NCBI GenBank assembly: GCA_963780895.1
Contig: CAWAEG010000008.1
Location: 310,001 to 374,000, forward strand
DNA length: 64,000 nt
Direction of reading: 5' to 3'
Source of the DNA: DASQFI01 sp963780895
GTDB lineage: Bacteria > Acidobacteriota > Vicinamibacteria > Vicinamibacterales > SCN-69-37
Below are positions 51,100 through 59,601 of the stretch, one piece after another. The position numbers and the translations under genes were made by a program. Below the pieces are notes generated by a model that saw nothing but the letters and a program-made list of their open reading frames with translations, was not told where the DNA came from and did no database searches. The first letter of the stretch is position 1. Every line of letters begins with the position of its first letter.

Positions 51100-52464
51100 T
51101 CAAAAGACCGCGAGGATCAGATATGTAACTGCGCTGGCGATTAGCCCCAGGAACGGCGGCGCCACCCAGCCATAACCGAGCCCGCCGGTGGCGACGTTCG
51201 TCGCGACGAACGTGCCGACGCCCACGATCATCGCCGCGAGTGCCGCCCAGCGGCCCGCGCGGGGGAAGAAGAGCCCGCCCAGGATCGGCGCAAACAGCGT
51301 CACCACCATCAGCGAATAGAAGATCGTGAGCGCGCTGACCACGCTGTCGAACACGAACGTCAGCAGGAACCCGGCGAGCGCCCCGACGCCGGTGAGGATG
51401 CGCGCGACCCGAAGCACATCCTGATCGCTCGCGCGCGGGCGAAACACGCCGCGGTAGAAATCGCGCGCGCCAGACGTCGCGAGCATGAACAGGACGGCGT
51501 CGGCCGAACTGATGACGGCCGAGAAGATCGCGATGAGACCGAGGGCGCCGATCGCGGGCGGCACGCTTTCGGAGAGCAGGGTAGGGAGCGCCATCTCCGG
51601 TCTCGCGAGATCAGGGTGCAGCGCGCGCGCCGCGAGGCCGAGCATGACCGGCAGCCAGGCGAAGATCATCAGCGCGACCCCGTTCCACGCGACGCCGCGC
51701 GTGAGCGCGGCCGTGTCCTTGGCGCCGTAGGCTTTCTGAATCAAACCGGGCGAGAGGAAGAACGCGGGTCCGAGCAGGAACAGCGTGGGCCAGCCGACGT
51801 TCTGGCCGCGCCAGAAGCCGAGCCCGTCGGGATCGGCCACGACCGCCGGCACCGTGTCGGCCGCCATCGCCGCAAACGGTGCCGCGAGCGCGAACCCGGC
51901 GAGCTTCACGATGAGCTGCACGCGGTTCACGCGCGCCGCGCTCGAGAGCCCGCCGAGCACGATGTAGCCGGTTGCGGCGAGCGCCGAGAGCGCGGCGCCG
52001 GCGGCGTACGACACCCCGCCGACGAGCACGAGGACTTCGGCCGCGCCTTTCAACTGCGCGCAGAGGATCGCGAAGCTGCCCATCCAGATGATCGCGGCGG
52101 CGAGTCCGCGCACGGTTCCGCCGAAGTGGTGCTCGAGCAAGTCGCCCACGGTCAGCAGTCCGTGCCGCTCGGCGGCGCGCCAGACGCGCGGACCGATCCA
52201 GAACGCGAGCACGAGCGATCCGAGACCGGCGCTGCCGTTCCACCACCACGCGGCGAGCCCGTCCGTGTACGCGTATCCCGTGGCGCCAATGGTGGAGCCC
52301 GCGCCGATGTTGGCGGCAAGGAAGGTGGAGAAGAGCAGACCGGTGCCGAGCGTCCGATCCGCAATGAAGAACCCGGAGCTCTGACGCACCGCCCGGCCGA
52401 CCCAGGTGCCCAGGGCGATCAGGCCGATCGAATACGCGGCGAGCAGAATGCTGAGGATCGTCAC
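51100..52464 (-). CDS. Sodium:solute symporter family protein
   Basis: Secondary transporter of the SSF family. The product is 454 aa with about thirteen helices. The early motif FIADRTLGTGLLFSTFLAANIGAGSTIGATGYAY contains the typical sodium-site region, and the TM5-TM8 core IFSAVISSADAVLFMLATSGARDFY shows the SSF Ser-Ser-Ala-Asp signature (residues near 318-321). Substrate not predictable. Its start lies 9 bp after the stop of the P1 peptidase gene on the same strand, so the two form an operon and the pair may import and process peptides or amides (inference). Confidence 0.92.
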   Translation of the reverse strand: MTILSILLAAYSIGLIALGTWVGRAVRQSSGFFIADRTLGTGLLFSTFLAANIGAGSTIGATGYAYTDGLAAWWWNGSAGLGSLVLAFWIGPRVWRAAERHGLLTVGDLLEHHFGGTVRGLAAAIIWMGSFAILCAQLKGAAEVLVLVGGVSYAAGAALSALAATGYIVLGGLSSAARVNRVQLIVKLAGFALAAPFAAMAADTVPAVVADPDGLGFWRGQNVGWPTLFLLGPAFFLSPGLIQKAYGAKDTAALTRGVAWNGVALMIFAWLPVMLGLAARALHPDLARPEMALPTLLSESVPPAIGALGLIAIFSAVISSADAVLFMLATSGARDFYRGVFRPRASDQDVLRVARILTGVGALAGFLLTFVFDSVVSALTIFYSLMVVTLFAPILGGLFFPRAGRWAALAAMIVGVGTFVATNVATGGLGYGWVAPPFLGLIASAVTYLILAVF

Positions 52465-52473
52465 GCGGGAGGA

Positions 52474-53535
52474 TCAGCGGATATCGGCCGCGGCCGGGTA
52501 GCCGGGCAACCCACGAGCGGCGCGCACCGCGCGGACGATGGCGTCCGCAACGGCTTCCGCGGCCAGACCGCCGACGGCGCCGACGTTCACCTCACGGTTC
52601 AGCGTTCCGGTGGCCAGCGCGAAGAGCGTGTCCCCATCGGACGGCGTGTGGGACGGAACGATCGCGCGTGCGAGGCCATCGTGCGCCATCTCGACGACCT
52701 TGAGCGCCTGCGTCTTCGTCAGCCGCGCGTTGGTCGCGACGACGCCGATCGTGGTGGCCTCGCGCGCGGGCCCCGCGGATGCGACGCCCTGCCGCACGAG
52801 CGCGAACGGATCCTCGAGCGAGCGGCCGTCGGCCGTGCGCACGCCGGCGATCGGCCGGCTCGTCCTGGGCTCGACCACGGTTCCGACGGCATTGACGGCC
52901 ACGATCGCGCCGACGATCAGCCCGTCAGCTGTCGTGAGCGCCGCGGTGCCCACGCCGCCTTTCATCGCGCGGCTCGCGCCAAACAGTTTTCCCACGGTCG
53001 CGCCCGCGCCGGCCCCGATGGATCCTTCTTCAACCGGTCCGGGTTTCGCCTGCCGCGCGGCTTCATACCCGCACGAGGCATCAGGCCGGACGTCGGGCCG
53101 TCCGCCCACCACGAGGTCGAACAGAATCGCGGCGGGCACGATCGGCACCACGCCGGCCGAGGTCATGTACCCGATGTTCTTTTCGCCGAGAAATCGCATC
53201 ACGCCCGTCGCCGCGTCGAGTCCGTAGGCGCTGCCGCCGGACAGCACGATCGCGTCGACTTTGTCGATGGAGTTTTCGGGCGAGAGCAGCGCCGTCTCGC
53301 GCGTGCCGGGCGCACCGCCTCGCACTTCGACCGCGCCCGTCGCCGACGGCTGCGCGAGGATCACCGTGCACCCGGTCGGGCGTTCCTTGAGCGTGTGGTG
53401 ACCGACGAGGATTCCCGGCACGGACGTGATGCCGGCCGCGGACTGGACCTCGCGGGCCACGCCCAGCGCGGCAAATCCGATGCCTGTCGCGCACGCGCTC
53501 AGCACCATGATCCGAAGTGTTTGCCGTCTGACCAT
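52474..53535 (-). CDS. P1-family (DmpA-like) N-terminal-nucleophile peptidase
   Basis: Self-cleaving aminopeptidase/amidase of family S58. The product is 353 aa from ATG 53535. The frame extends to 53601, but those residues translate the upstream 9-bp repeat (His-Glu-Gly string), so I reject them. A signal-peptide-like hydrophobic N-terminus (MVLSACATGIGFAALGVA) suggests periplasmic export. Visible family features are GSAYGLDAATGVMRFL, GGRPDVRPDA and MKGGVGTAAL, where autoprocessing before Thr (G-T) would create the nucleophile. Diverges from the membrane acyltransferase gene. Confidence 0.88.
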   Translation of the reverse strand: MVRRQTLRIMVLSACATGIGFAALGVAREVQSAAGITSVPGILVGHHTLKERPTGCTVILAQPSATGAVEVRGGAPGTRETALLSPENSIDKVDAIVLSGGSAYGLDAATGVMRFLGEKNIGYMTSAGVVPIVPAAILFDLVVGGRPDVRPDASCGYEAARQAKPGPVEEGSIGAGAGATVGKLFGASRAMKGGVGTAALTTADGLIVGAIVAVNAVGTVVEPRTSRPIAGVRTADGRSLEDPFALVRQGVASAGPAREATTIGVVATNARLTKTQALKVVEMAHDGLARAIVPSHTPSDGDTLFALATGTLNREVNVGAVGGLAAEAVADAIVRAVRAARGLPGYPAAADIR

Positions 53536-53540
53536 TCTTC

Positions 53541-53567
53541 CTTCGTGTTCTTCGTGCCCTTCGTGGT
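53541..53567. repeat. Three-unit CTTCGTG 9-bp repeat
   Basis: CTTCGTGTT, CTTCGTGCC, CTTCGTGGT in tandem, in the divergent intergenic region; same family as 13273-13290, inverted. Confidence 0.7.
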
Positions 53568-53693
53568 TGATTGCTCTGATCCCGCTATCTGGACAACGCA
53601 ACTCTGGGCCCCGATGCCCCGATGCCCCGATGCCCGCCGATTATATGGGTCCGCAGCCGGCATCGAGCGTCACTTGTGCAACACTCCGACACC

Positions 53694-54884
53694 GTGACAT
53701 CCGCCGCGACGCGACTGACCTCCGTTGACGTCTTCCGCGGCGCCACCATGGCCGCGATGGTCATCGTCAACACACCGGGCGACTGGAGCACGGTCTACTG
53801 GCCCTTGCTTCACGCGGAGTGGCACGGCTGGACGCCGACGGACCTGATCTTCCCGTTCTTCGTCTTCATTATGGGCGTCTCGATCGTGCTGTCCAGAAAG
53901 AGCACGGCTACGACTGGACCCGTCATTCGACGCGCGGCGGTCATCTTCGGTCTTGGCTTGCTGCTGGCGCTGTATCCACGGTTCGATTTCTCGACCGTCA
54001 GAATCATGGGCGTGCTGCAGCGGCTGGCGCTCTGTTACCTCGCGGCGGTCGTGATCTATCGCACCGCGGCGGAACATTCAGAACAACGGCGGCTCACCGT
54101 CGTGCTTGGTAGCGCCGCCGCGATGCTGATCTCATATTGGGCACTGCTCACGCTGGTGCCGGTCCCAGGAGGGCATGCCGGGGATTTGTCCCCTTCTGGC
54201 AATCTCGGCGCGTGGGTCGATCGAACCGTCATCGGTGAAGCGCACCTGTGGCGGCAATCGAAGACCTGGGACCCGGAAGGTCTGCTCAGCACGATCCCCG
54301 CGATTGCGACGGCGCTCACGGGAATCGCGGCTGGAACGGTGCTCGTCTCGACGAGAGCCCCGGCCCGGAAGATCCAGATTCTCGCGTTGGCTGGCCTGGC
54401 ATGTGCCGTCGTCGGCCGGCTCTGGGGATTCGGATTTCCGATCAACAAGAATCTCTGGACGAGCTCGTACGTGGTGTTCACGAGTGGCCTCGCCGCGGTG
54501 CTTCTCGCGCTCTGTTACTGGCTTGTCGATGTCCGCCTTCGCGGCTCCGCCGCTTCGGCGAGACAGGTCCGCGACCGCGGCTCCGCCGCTTCGGCGAGAC
54601 CGGTGCGGATGCAGAGGATGCTCGCGCGGCCGTTCGTCGTGATGGGCGTCAATGCGCTCGCGCTGTTCGTCGTGTCCGGCTGGCTCGTGAAGACGCTTCT
54701 GTGGTGGCGGGTGTCCGACGCATCCGGTCAGCCGGTCACGCTCTATCGCTGGATCTACACGACAGTCTTCCAGCCGCTCGCGCCGCCAAAGATCGCGTCG
54801 CTGCTGTTTGCGATTGCGGCGCTGCTCGTGCTGTACGGCCTCCTGGAAGTGATGTACCGAAGGCGCTGGTTCGTCCGCGCGTAG
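53694..54884 (+). CDS. HGSNAT/DUF5009-like membrane acyltransferase
   Basis: The product is 396 aa from GTG 53694. N-terminal LTSVDVFRGATMAAMVIVN (S-x-D-x-FRG) is the hallmark of the heparan-alpha-glucosaminide N-acetyltransferase/DUF5009 family; ten to eleven helices and LIFPFFVFIMGVS follow. Members acetylate sugars with cytosolic acetyl-CoA across the membrane. Near residues 283-305 a cytoplasmic loop contains two copies of a 25-bp palindromic repeat (RGSAASAR twice), a likely recent insertion tolerated by the protein. The stop TAG overlaps a terminator hairpin. Confidence 0.85.
   Translation: MTSAATRLTSVDVFRGATMAAMVIVNTPGDWSTVYWPLLHAEWHGWTPTDLIFPFFVFIMGVSIVLSRKSTATTGPVIRRAAVIFGLGLLLALYPRFDFSTVRIMGVLQRLALCYLAAVVIYRTAAEHSEQRRLTVVLGSAAAMLISYWALLTLVPVPGGHAGDLSPSGNLGAWVDRTVIGEAHLWRQSKTWDPEGLLSTIPAIATALTGIAAGTVLVSTRAPARKIQILALAGLACAVVGRLWGFGFPINKNLWTSSYVVFTSGLAAVLLALCYWLVDVRLRGSAASARQVRDRGSAASARPVRMQRMLARPFVVMGVNALALFVVSGWLVKTLLWWRVSDASGQPVTLYRWIYTTVFQPLAPPKIASLLFAIAALLVLYGLLEVMYRRRWFVRA
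54540..54600. repeat. Duplicated 25-bp REP-like palindrome inside a CDS
   Basis: The unit starting CGCGGCTCCGCCGCTTCGGC occurs at 54540-54564 and 54576-54600. It contains CGCCG-CTT-CGGCG. Being in frame it adds a repeated Arg-Gly-Ser-Ala-Ala-Ser-Ala-Arg loop to the protein. Confidence 0.75.
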
Positions 54885-54941
54885 ACCTCGGGTGTCGTTT
54901 TCGCTCTTGCTCTTCCAAGAAAACGACACCCGAGGTCTTTT
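54884..54941 (+). terminator. Strong intrinsic terminator, copy 3 of the GACCTCGGGT family
   Basis: GACCTCGGGTGTCGTTTTC (54884-54902) and its perfect reverse complement (54919-54937) form a 19-bp stem with a 16-nt loop, followed by T4. It starts on the last base of the upstream stop codon. Confidence 0.85.
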
Positions 54942-54971
54942 ACCCGGTGCAGCAGGTACAATTGTTCCTGC

Positions 54972-55733
54972 ATGCGAAGAATTCTGGTCACCAATGACGA
55001 CGGCCATTTCTCGCCGGGCATTCTGGTGCTCGCCGACGCGCTGCGGCGCCTGGGCGAAGTCACGATCATCGCGCCGGCCAGCGAGGCGAGCGCCGTCGGC
55101 CACGCACTGACGCTGCGGCGTCCGCTGCGTCTCGATCGCGTCGGCGATCGCATCTACTCCGTGGACGGCACGCCGACCGACTGCGTCAACATCGGGATCG
55201 ACGAGGTCCTCCAGGGCAAACCCGATATCGTCGTCTCCGGGATCAACAAAGGGCTCAACATCGGCGACGACGTGACGTATTCCGGCACGGTGGCCGGCGC
55301 GCTCGAGGGTGCGCTGCTCGGCTATCAGGCGATGGCGATCTCGCTGCAGTCGACGAGAGGGGAGTGGGACTTCGGTCCGGCGGCCGCCATCGCCGCCGAT
55401 CTCGCGGCCACGCTGCTCGAGCGGCCACTGCCGAACCGGACGTTCCTCAATGTGAACGTGCCGCAAGGATCGATCCGCGGCCTTCGCGTCACGGTTCAGG
55501 CCAAGCGCAATCACATCACGAAGGTCGATCGCCGGATGGACCCGCGCGAACGGCCGTACTTCTGGATCGAAGAGGCGCAGGACGACTGGGAGCCGGATCC
55601 ACGGTCGGATCATCAGGCGATTCGGGAGAAGCAGGTGTCCGTGACGCCGCTCCAGCCGGATCTGACGGCGCACGATGTGCTGGAGCTGCTCGAGGGACTA
55701 ACGCAGGGGATCGGAGTGGGGAAGGGACGTTAA
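54972..55733 (+). CDS. surE: SurE 5'/3'-nucleotidase
   Basis: Survival protein, a metal-dependent nucleoside monophosphatase/exopolyphosphatase. The product is 253 aa, normal length. Metal-binding NDDG at residues 8-11, Ser in APASEASAVGHA, VDGTPTDCVN and GINKGLNIGDDVTYSGTVAGA, which holds the conserved SGIN-x-G-N loop and YSGT motif, all intact. Starts 30 bp after the terminator; ends at TAA 55731-55733 inside an AACTTCG repeat array. No link to the glycan locus is evident. Confidence 0.96.
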   Translation: MRRILVTNDDGHFSPGILVLADALRRLGEVTIIAPASEASAVGHALTLRRPLRLDRVGDRIYSVDGTPTDCVNIGIDEVLQGKPDIVVSGINKGLNIGDDVTYSGTVAGALEGALLGYQAMAISLQSTRGEWDFGPAAAIAADLAATLLERPLPNRTFLNVNVPQGSIRGLRVTVQAKRNHITKVDRRMDPRERPYFWIEEAQDDWEPDPRSDHQAIREKQVSVTPLQPDLTAHDVLELLEGLTQGIGVGKGR

Positions 55734-55764
55734 CTTCGAACTTCAAACTTCGAACTTCGAACTG
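55732..55764. repeat. AACTTCG heptamer array
   Basis: Four tandem heptamers (AACTTCG or AACTTCA) plus a partial fifth, starting within the surE stop codon. Same unit as at 12252-12331. Confidence 0.75.
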
Positions 55765-55874
55765 AAAGCCCGGCCAGGGAGCCCGGAAGTTTGGAAGCCT
55801 GCAAGGCTGAACGCACAGTGGGTTTTCGGGATTCGCAGTTCCAGTGTCAGGCCGGGGTAAGATAGACAGGTTGT

Positions 55875-55951
55875 CGGGGCGTGGCTCAGCCTGGTAGAGC
55901 ACTCGGTTCGGGACCGAGGGGTCGGTGGTTCGAATCCACTCGCCCCGACCA
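55875..55951 (+). tRNA. tRNA-Pro (anticodon CGG)
   Basis: 77 nt, complete cloverleaf: acceptor CGGGGCG/CGCCCCG, D arm GCTC/GAGC, anticodon stem CTCGG/CCGAG with loop TTCGGGA (anticodon CGG), T stem GGTGG/CCACT with loop TTCGAAT, discriminator A and encoded CCA. Its 3' half recurs twice downstream (59240-59316, 62010-62054). Confidence 0.97.
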
Positions 55952-55967
55952 CTTTTAAACCACGATG

Positions 55968-55991
55968 CGGCCCGTAGATGCGGGCCGTTTT
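55968..55991 (+). terminator. Terminator of tRNA-Pro
   Basis: CGGCCCG/CGGGCCG stem with loop TAGATG, followed by T4 (55988-55991), 17 bp after the tRNA. Confidence 0.8.
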
Positions 55992-56163
55992 GATGTACGG
56001 CCGAATTCGGTTTTTCAAATGCCGAGCGGTCTTTGGCGGGATTTGAGAAAGGTTTCGGAAACGTCCCCGGCTCGGGCGACCGGATCTGGCGGAACGGGCG
56101 TGGGAAAATGTCGCCGCCTACGGCTGGATGTCCGAAGGGTGTCCGGTCGTCAGATAGTTCGAA

Positions 56164-59055
56164 TTACTTCCGAAGCTTTGCGTACTCCGCTTTGGCCTCG
56201 AGCAGAAGGGGGACGTCCGCATCGGCGTTCTTCCAGGCGGCAAAGAACTGATTGTACGCCGTCGTGGCTTTCGCGGTGTCACCGCTCGAGACATACGCAC
56301 GCGCCTGCTGAACGTACGCCAGCGTGTGGAAGGGAATGGCTGGAGACAATTCGGGACGATCGATGATGCGCTGGAACTCAGTCACGGCCACCGCGCCCTT
56401 GCCTGCCCGAAGAAACATGAGGCCTCTCAGGTAGGTCGCGCGCCAATTGGTGTTTCTCGACCTCTCCTGCGCAGGGCCCGGCGGGAGGCGATCCACAACA
56501 GACCGATCGCCGACCTCAGTGTCGTGAAAAGCTCGAATGGCTCCGAGCTGGCCGGCATAGGCGTCGGGCCCCTGAGCCGGAGGCGGGGGCCCTAGTTTGC
56601 TGATCAGTCCGTTTATCACAGTCCGATCGCGCGTCATCACGGCGGCAATGAAGATGTCCATCACCGCCTGAGCATCGGGTGGGATGCCGACGGCGGGCAC
56701 CGCCTGTCGTGCGCGATCGATGAACCCGACCGCCGCGTCCCACAGGGCCTCGTGAGCCCGAATCGCCTGTACTGAGCCGGGTTGGTGCACGGCAGCCATC
56801 GCCGCGGCCTTTGTGCGCAGCTCGCGCGATCGCCGCATCTCGCCGCCATAGGCCGCCACGTCCGCGTCCAAATCGATAACGAAGCTGCCCTCGGCGTCCT
56901 TGGCTGCCCAACTACGTTCGGCATCCATCGCTGCCTCATCGCGCATCGCAAACGCCAGGACGAAGCGCGGTCCGTGGATGGAGATCCCTCCCAGTCCTTG
57001 CGCCACGGCCTGATCGAGCACCTTGCGGGCCTCGGCCACACGACCCAGGTGCTGGTAGGTAGCCGTCAAGTTGACGTACACGAGTATCTGACGCGGAGCG
57101 AGTTGGAGCGCCACGAGGCAATTCTCCAGCGCCTTTTCGAACTGCCCGTTGATGTTGTACGTGTTGCAGAGATTCACCACCGGAATGTAGTCGCGGGGGT
57201 AGGTGCGCTTCCACAGCTCGTGGACGTTTGCGTAGCAGCCGGGCTCGGTGCGAACGACGCAGCCGCGGCCATCGATATAGAGCCGCTCGCGTTCGCTGAC
57301 GCGGTCCCGGCGTGCGACCGCTTCGTTCACGTACTTGCTCATTTCCGGCCGGTTGAGGTTGCCGTAGATCGTCGAGAGCCGCGCGTAGGCCATCGCAAAG
57401 TCGGGATCGAGCTCAATGGCCTTGCTGTAGAAGGGAATGGCCGCGCGATCGCCTGAGCGGGCGCGCGTTTCCTCGGCGACGCTGAAGGCCTGGAGCGCCT
57501 CGAGCGACGACGTGGTCGCCTGCGTGATCGGTGCATCGAACTTCTCGATCGACGCCAGCGATTCTCCCAGCTTGCGCCGGAGCTTTGACGCTGCAGCGCC
57601 CAGGGATTTCAGCACCTGTTCGCGATCCGGCGCTTCCGCCTGCTCGCTGGCCACCGACGCGCCGGACTGGCAGTTGATCGCCTCCAGACCGATGGCGTAG
57701 TGCGTGCCGATCGGCTGAATGCTGCCGGCGATGGTGACCTTGGCGCCCAGCCGCTGGCACGCCTCCCGCGCGACTGCATCAACCACGCGCTCGTCGGGCT
57801 TCCGCGTCATCGCGCGCAATGTGTCCTGCATCTGCTGCCGCGAGACGAGACTCAGATACGGCGACTGCTCGAGCTGAACGACGAGCGCCTGGCGGAGCGT
57901 CCCATCGAAAACGTCATTGCCCGTGGTATTGACGAAATCCGCGACGAGGAGCGTGTCCTTGTCGGTGACCACGGGCTCGCGGTTGAGGTAGAAGAAGCTC
58001 GCCGCAGCGGCCGCGAGCGCGACAAGCACGACGCCCCCAATTGCCCAGGTTCGTCGCCGAGGTCGTGCCGGTACCGCGGCGGCCACGCTCACTGCGGAGC
58101 TGTGCCTTCTCAGTCGGCCGAGGTCCGCGCCAAGATCGGCCGCGCTCTGGTAACGCAACGTCCGATCCTTGTCGAGCGCCTTGTTCAGCACGCGCTCCAG
58201 GTCGTCCGGGATCTCGGGATTCAGCCGGACCGGGGCGGTGGGAGCTCGGTTCAGGATGCCATCGAAGATCACGCCAGTCGTGGTGCCCGTGAAGGCCTGG
58301 TGACCGGTGGCCATCTCGTACAACACCAGGCCGAACGAGAACAGGTCAGTTCGCGCATCGAGCGGCTCACCGCGCACCTGTTCCGGCGACATGTACGCCA
58401 CCGTGCCGAGCGTCGTGCCCGGGCTCGTCAGATGCCCTTCGACGGTCGCCACCTCCGACGGCGTCTCCTGTGGTTCATTGAGCTTGGCGAGGCCGAAGTC
58501 GAGGATCTTCGCGTGCCCGCGCGAGGTGACGAAGATATTCGCGGGCTTGATGTCGCGGTGGACGATGCCTTTCGCGTGGGCGGCATCGAGCGCATCCGCG
58601 AGCTGCGCCGCAAGGTCCAGCACGCGATCCATCGGCAGTGGCTTCGAGCCAATCAGGCTCCGCAGCGTCTTGCCTTCCAGCAGCTCCATGACCAAGTAGT
58701 GCCGGCCGTTCTCTTCGCCAAAGTCGTGAATCGTGCAGATGTGCGGGTGATTGAGCGCCGAGGCCGCGCGCGCCTCGTGCTCGAATCGTTCGACGGCATG
58801 CACGTCTTTCGAGAACCCCGGGGGCAGGAACTTCAACGCCACCTTGCGGCCGAGCCGCAGGTCGTCGGCTGCATAGACCACCCCCATGCCGCCCCCACCA
58901 AGCGCGGCGGTGATGCGGTAGTGCGAGAAGGTGTGTCCGACGAGGTCGCTGATGGTGAGGGAGGATAGCTCATCTGCGGGCGTTGGTGTCCGCGATGCCT
59001 TGACAACTGGTAGATGCGATCTGGTCGTTGGGTCGACCGATTCAAGGGACGACAT
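56164..59055 (-). CDS. Ser/Thr protein kinase with TM segment, TolB-like and TPR domains (kinase 1)
   Basis: Hanks-type receptor-like kinase. The product is 963 aa from ATG 59055; the frame is open to 59304, but that part translates the tRNA-derived repeat and is excluded. Kinase domain residues about 45-305: glycine loop GGGGMGVVY, Lys in VALKFL, HRDIKPANI, DFGLAK and YMSPEQ, all intact. Then one membrane helix (near 333-355, WAIGGVVLVALAAAAASFFY), an outside TolB/adenylate-cyclase-associated-like domain (TLLVADFVNTTGNDVFDGTL) and C-terminal tetratricopeptide repeats. Signals from the extracytoplasmic part presumably control the kinase. Divergent from kinase 2 across a repeat module. Confidence 0.93.
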   Translation of the reverse strand: MSSLESVDPTTRSHLPVVKASRTPTPADELSSLTISDLVGHTFSHYRITAALGGGGMGVVYAADDLRLGRKVALKFLPPGFSKDVHAVERFEHEARAASALNHPHICTIHDFGEENGRHYLVMELLEGKTLRSLIGSKPLPMDRVLDLAAQLADALDAAHAKGIVHRDIKPANIFVTSRGHAKILDFGLAKLNEPQETPSEVATVEGHLTSPGTTLGTVAYMSPEQVRGEPLDARTDLFSFGLVLYEMATGHQAFTGTTTGVIFDGILNRAPTAPVRLNPEIPDDLERVLNKALDKDRTLRYQSAADLGADLGRLRRHSSAVSVAAAVPARPRRRTWAIGGVVLVALAAAAASFFYLNREPVVTDKDTLLVADFVNTTGNDVFDGTLRQALVVQLEQSPYLSLVSRQQMQDTLRAMTRKPDERVVDAVAREACQRLGAKVTIAGSIQPIGTHYAIGLEAINCQSGASVASEQAEAPDREQVLKSLGAAASKLRRKLGESLASIEKFDAPITQATTSSLEALQAFSVAEETRARSGDRAAIPFYSKAIELDPDFAMAYARLSTIYGNLNRPEMSKYVNEAVARRDRVSERERLYIDGRGCVVRTEPGCYANVHELWKRTYPRDYIPVVNLCNTYNINGQFEKALENCLVALQLAPRQILVYVNLTATYQHLGRVAEARKVLDQAVAQGLGGISIHGPRFVLAFAMRDEAAMDAERSWAAKDAEGSFVIDLDADVAAYGGEMRRSRELRTKAAAMAAVHQPGSVQAIRAHEALWDAAVGFIDRARQAVPAVGIPPDAQAVMDIFIAAVMTRDRTVINGLISKLGPPPPAQGPDAYAGQLGAIRAFHDTEVGDRSVVDRLPPGPAQERSRNTNWRATYLRGLMFLRAGKGAVAVTEFQRIIDRPELSPAIPFHTLAYVQQARAYVSSGDTAKATTAYNQFFAAWKNADADVPLLLEAKAEYAKLRK

Positions 59056-59601
59056 CCGAGTAGCCGACGCTGTGAGTCGGCGGGAGCCGAGACAAGAAAT
59101 CCACGCCGGCAAGTTGGGAAACTTTGAGTAAGGTTTCCGGTTCAACCCGACCAATGGGCGTCCAACCAGGCGCAACCAGACCGATGCGAGGCGCGAAAAG
59201 ACCGGTGCAGGTCGCTCAGGACCCGAAATTCCTGGCCGCTTCGGGACCGAGGGGTCGGTGGCTTGCCACGCCGTAGCCTCCGGCGGAGGCGGGTTCAAAT
59301 CCACTCGCCCCGACCAACATTAATCTGGGGGGCTTCGCCCCCGCAGACCCCCCGACACGCTCTCTCGTTCGCCTCGCCTCCAGTGAACAGCGCTTAAGCA
59401 AGGCTCACTCCGTTCGCGTGGCTCGCTCGCACGGCTCGTTCGCTGCTGTCCGCGATCTCGTATCCAGGCGCACTTACTCGCGGGGGACCCTCCGCCCCCG
59501 TCGGTGCCGGCTCCGAGTCGGTGGAATGGTTCGTCACCCAGCCTCGACTATGATTCGACCTTCGTCCCGGACGGAGAAGCCTCTCAAGACTTGATTACGA
59601 C
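59056..59601. other. 546-bp intergenic region holding tRNA-derived repeat copy 2
   Basis: No gene seen. It contains the repeat module 59114-59316 and, after it, the hairpin GGGGGC-TTC-GCCCCC near 59331-59345, which in this DNA follows the tRNA-like end as a trailer. The rest, to the kinase 2 start, shows no clear promoter. Divergent transcription of kinases 1 and 2 must start here. Confidence 0.55.
59114..59316 (+). repeat. Direct-repeat module with tRNA-Pro 3' half, copy 2
   Basis: Begins TTGGGAAACTTTGAG and ends in the tRNA-Pro 3' half: 59240-59261 equals tRNA positions 55907-55928 exactly, and 59294-59316 matches the T-loop to CCA end with one change. A 32-bp insert (59262-59293) containing the palindrome GCCTCCG-G-CGGAGGC interrupts it at the T arm. 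Homologous to 61894-62054. Confidence 0.85.

Noticed and set aside
51616..53697. 693-codon plus-strand open frame opposite the symporter and peptidase
   Set aside because: Low-complexity Arg/Glu/Gly translation; both minus-strand genes show full family motifs.
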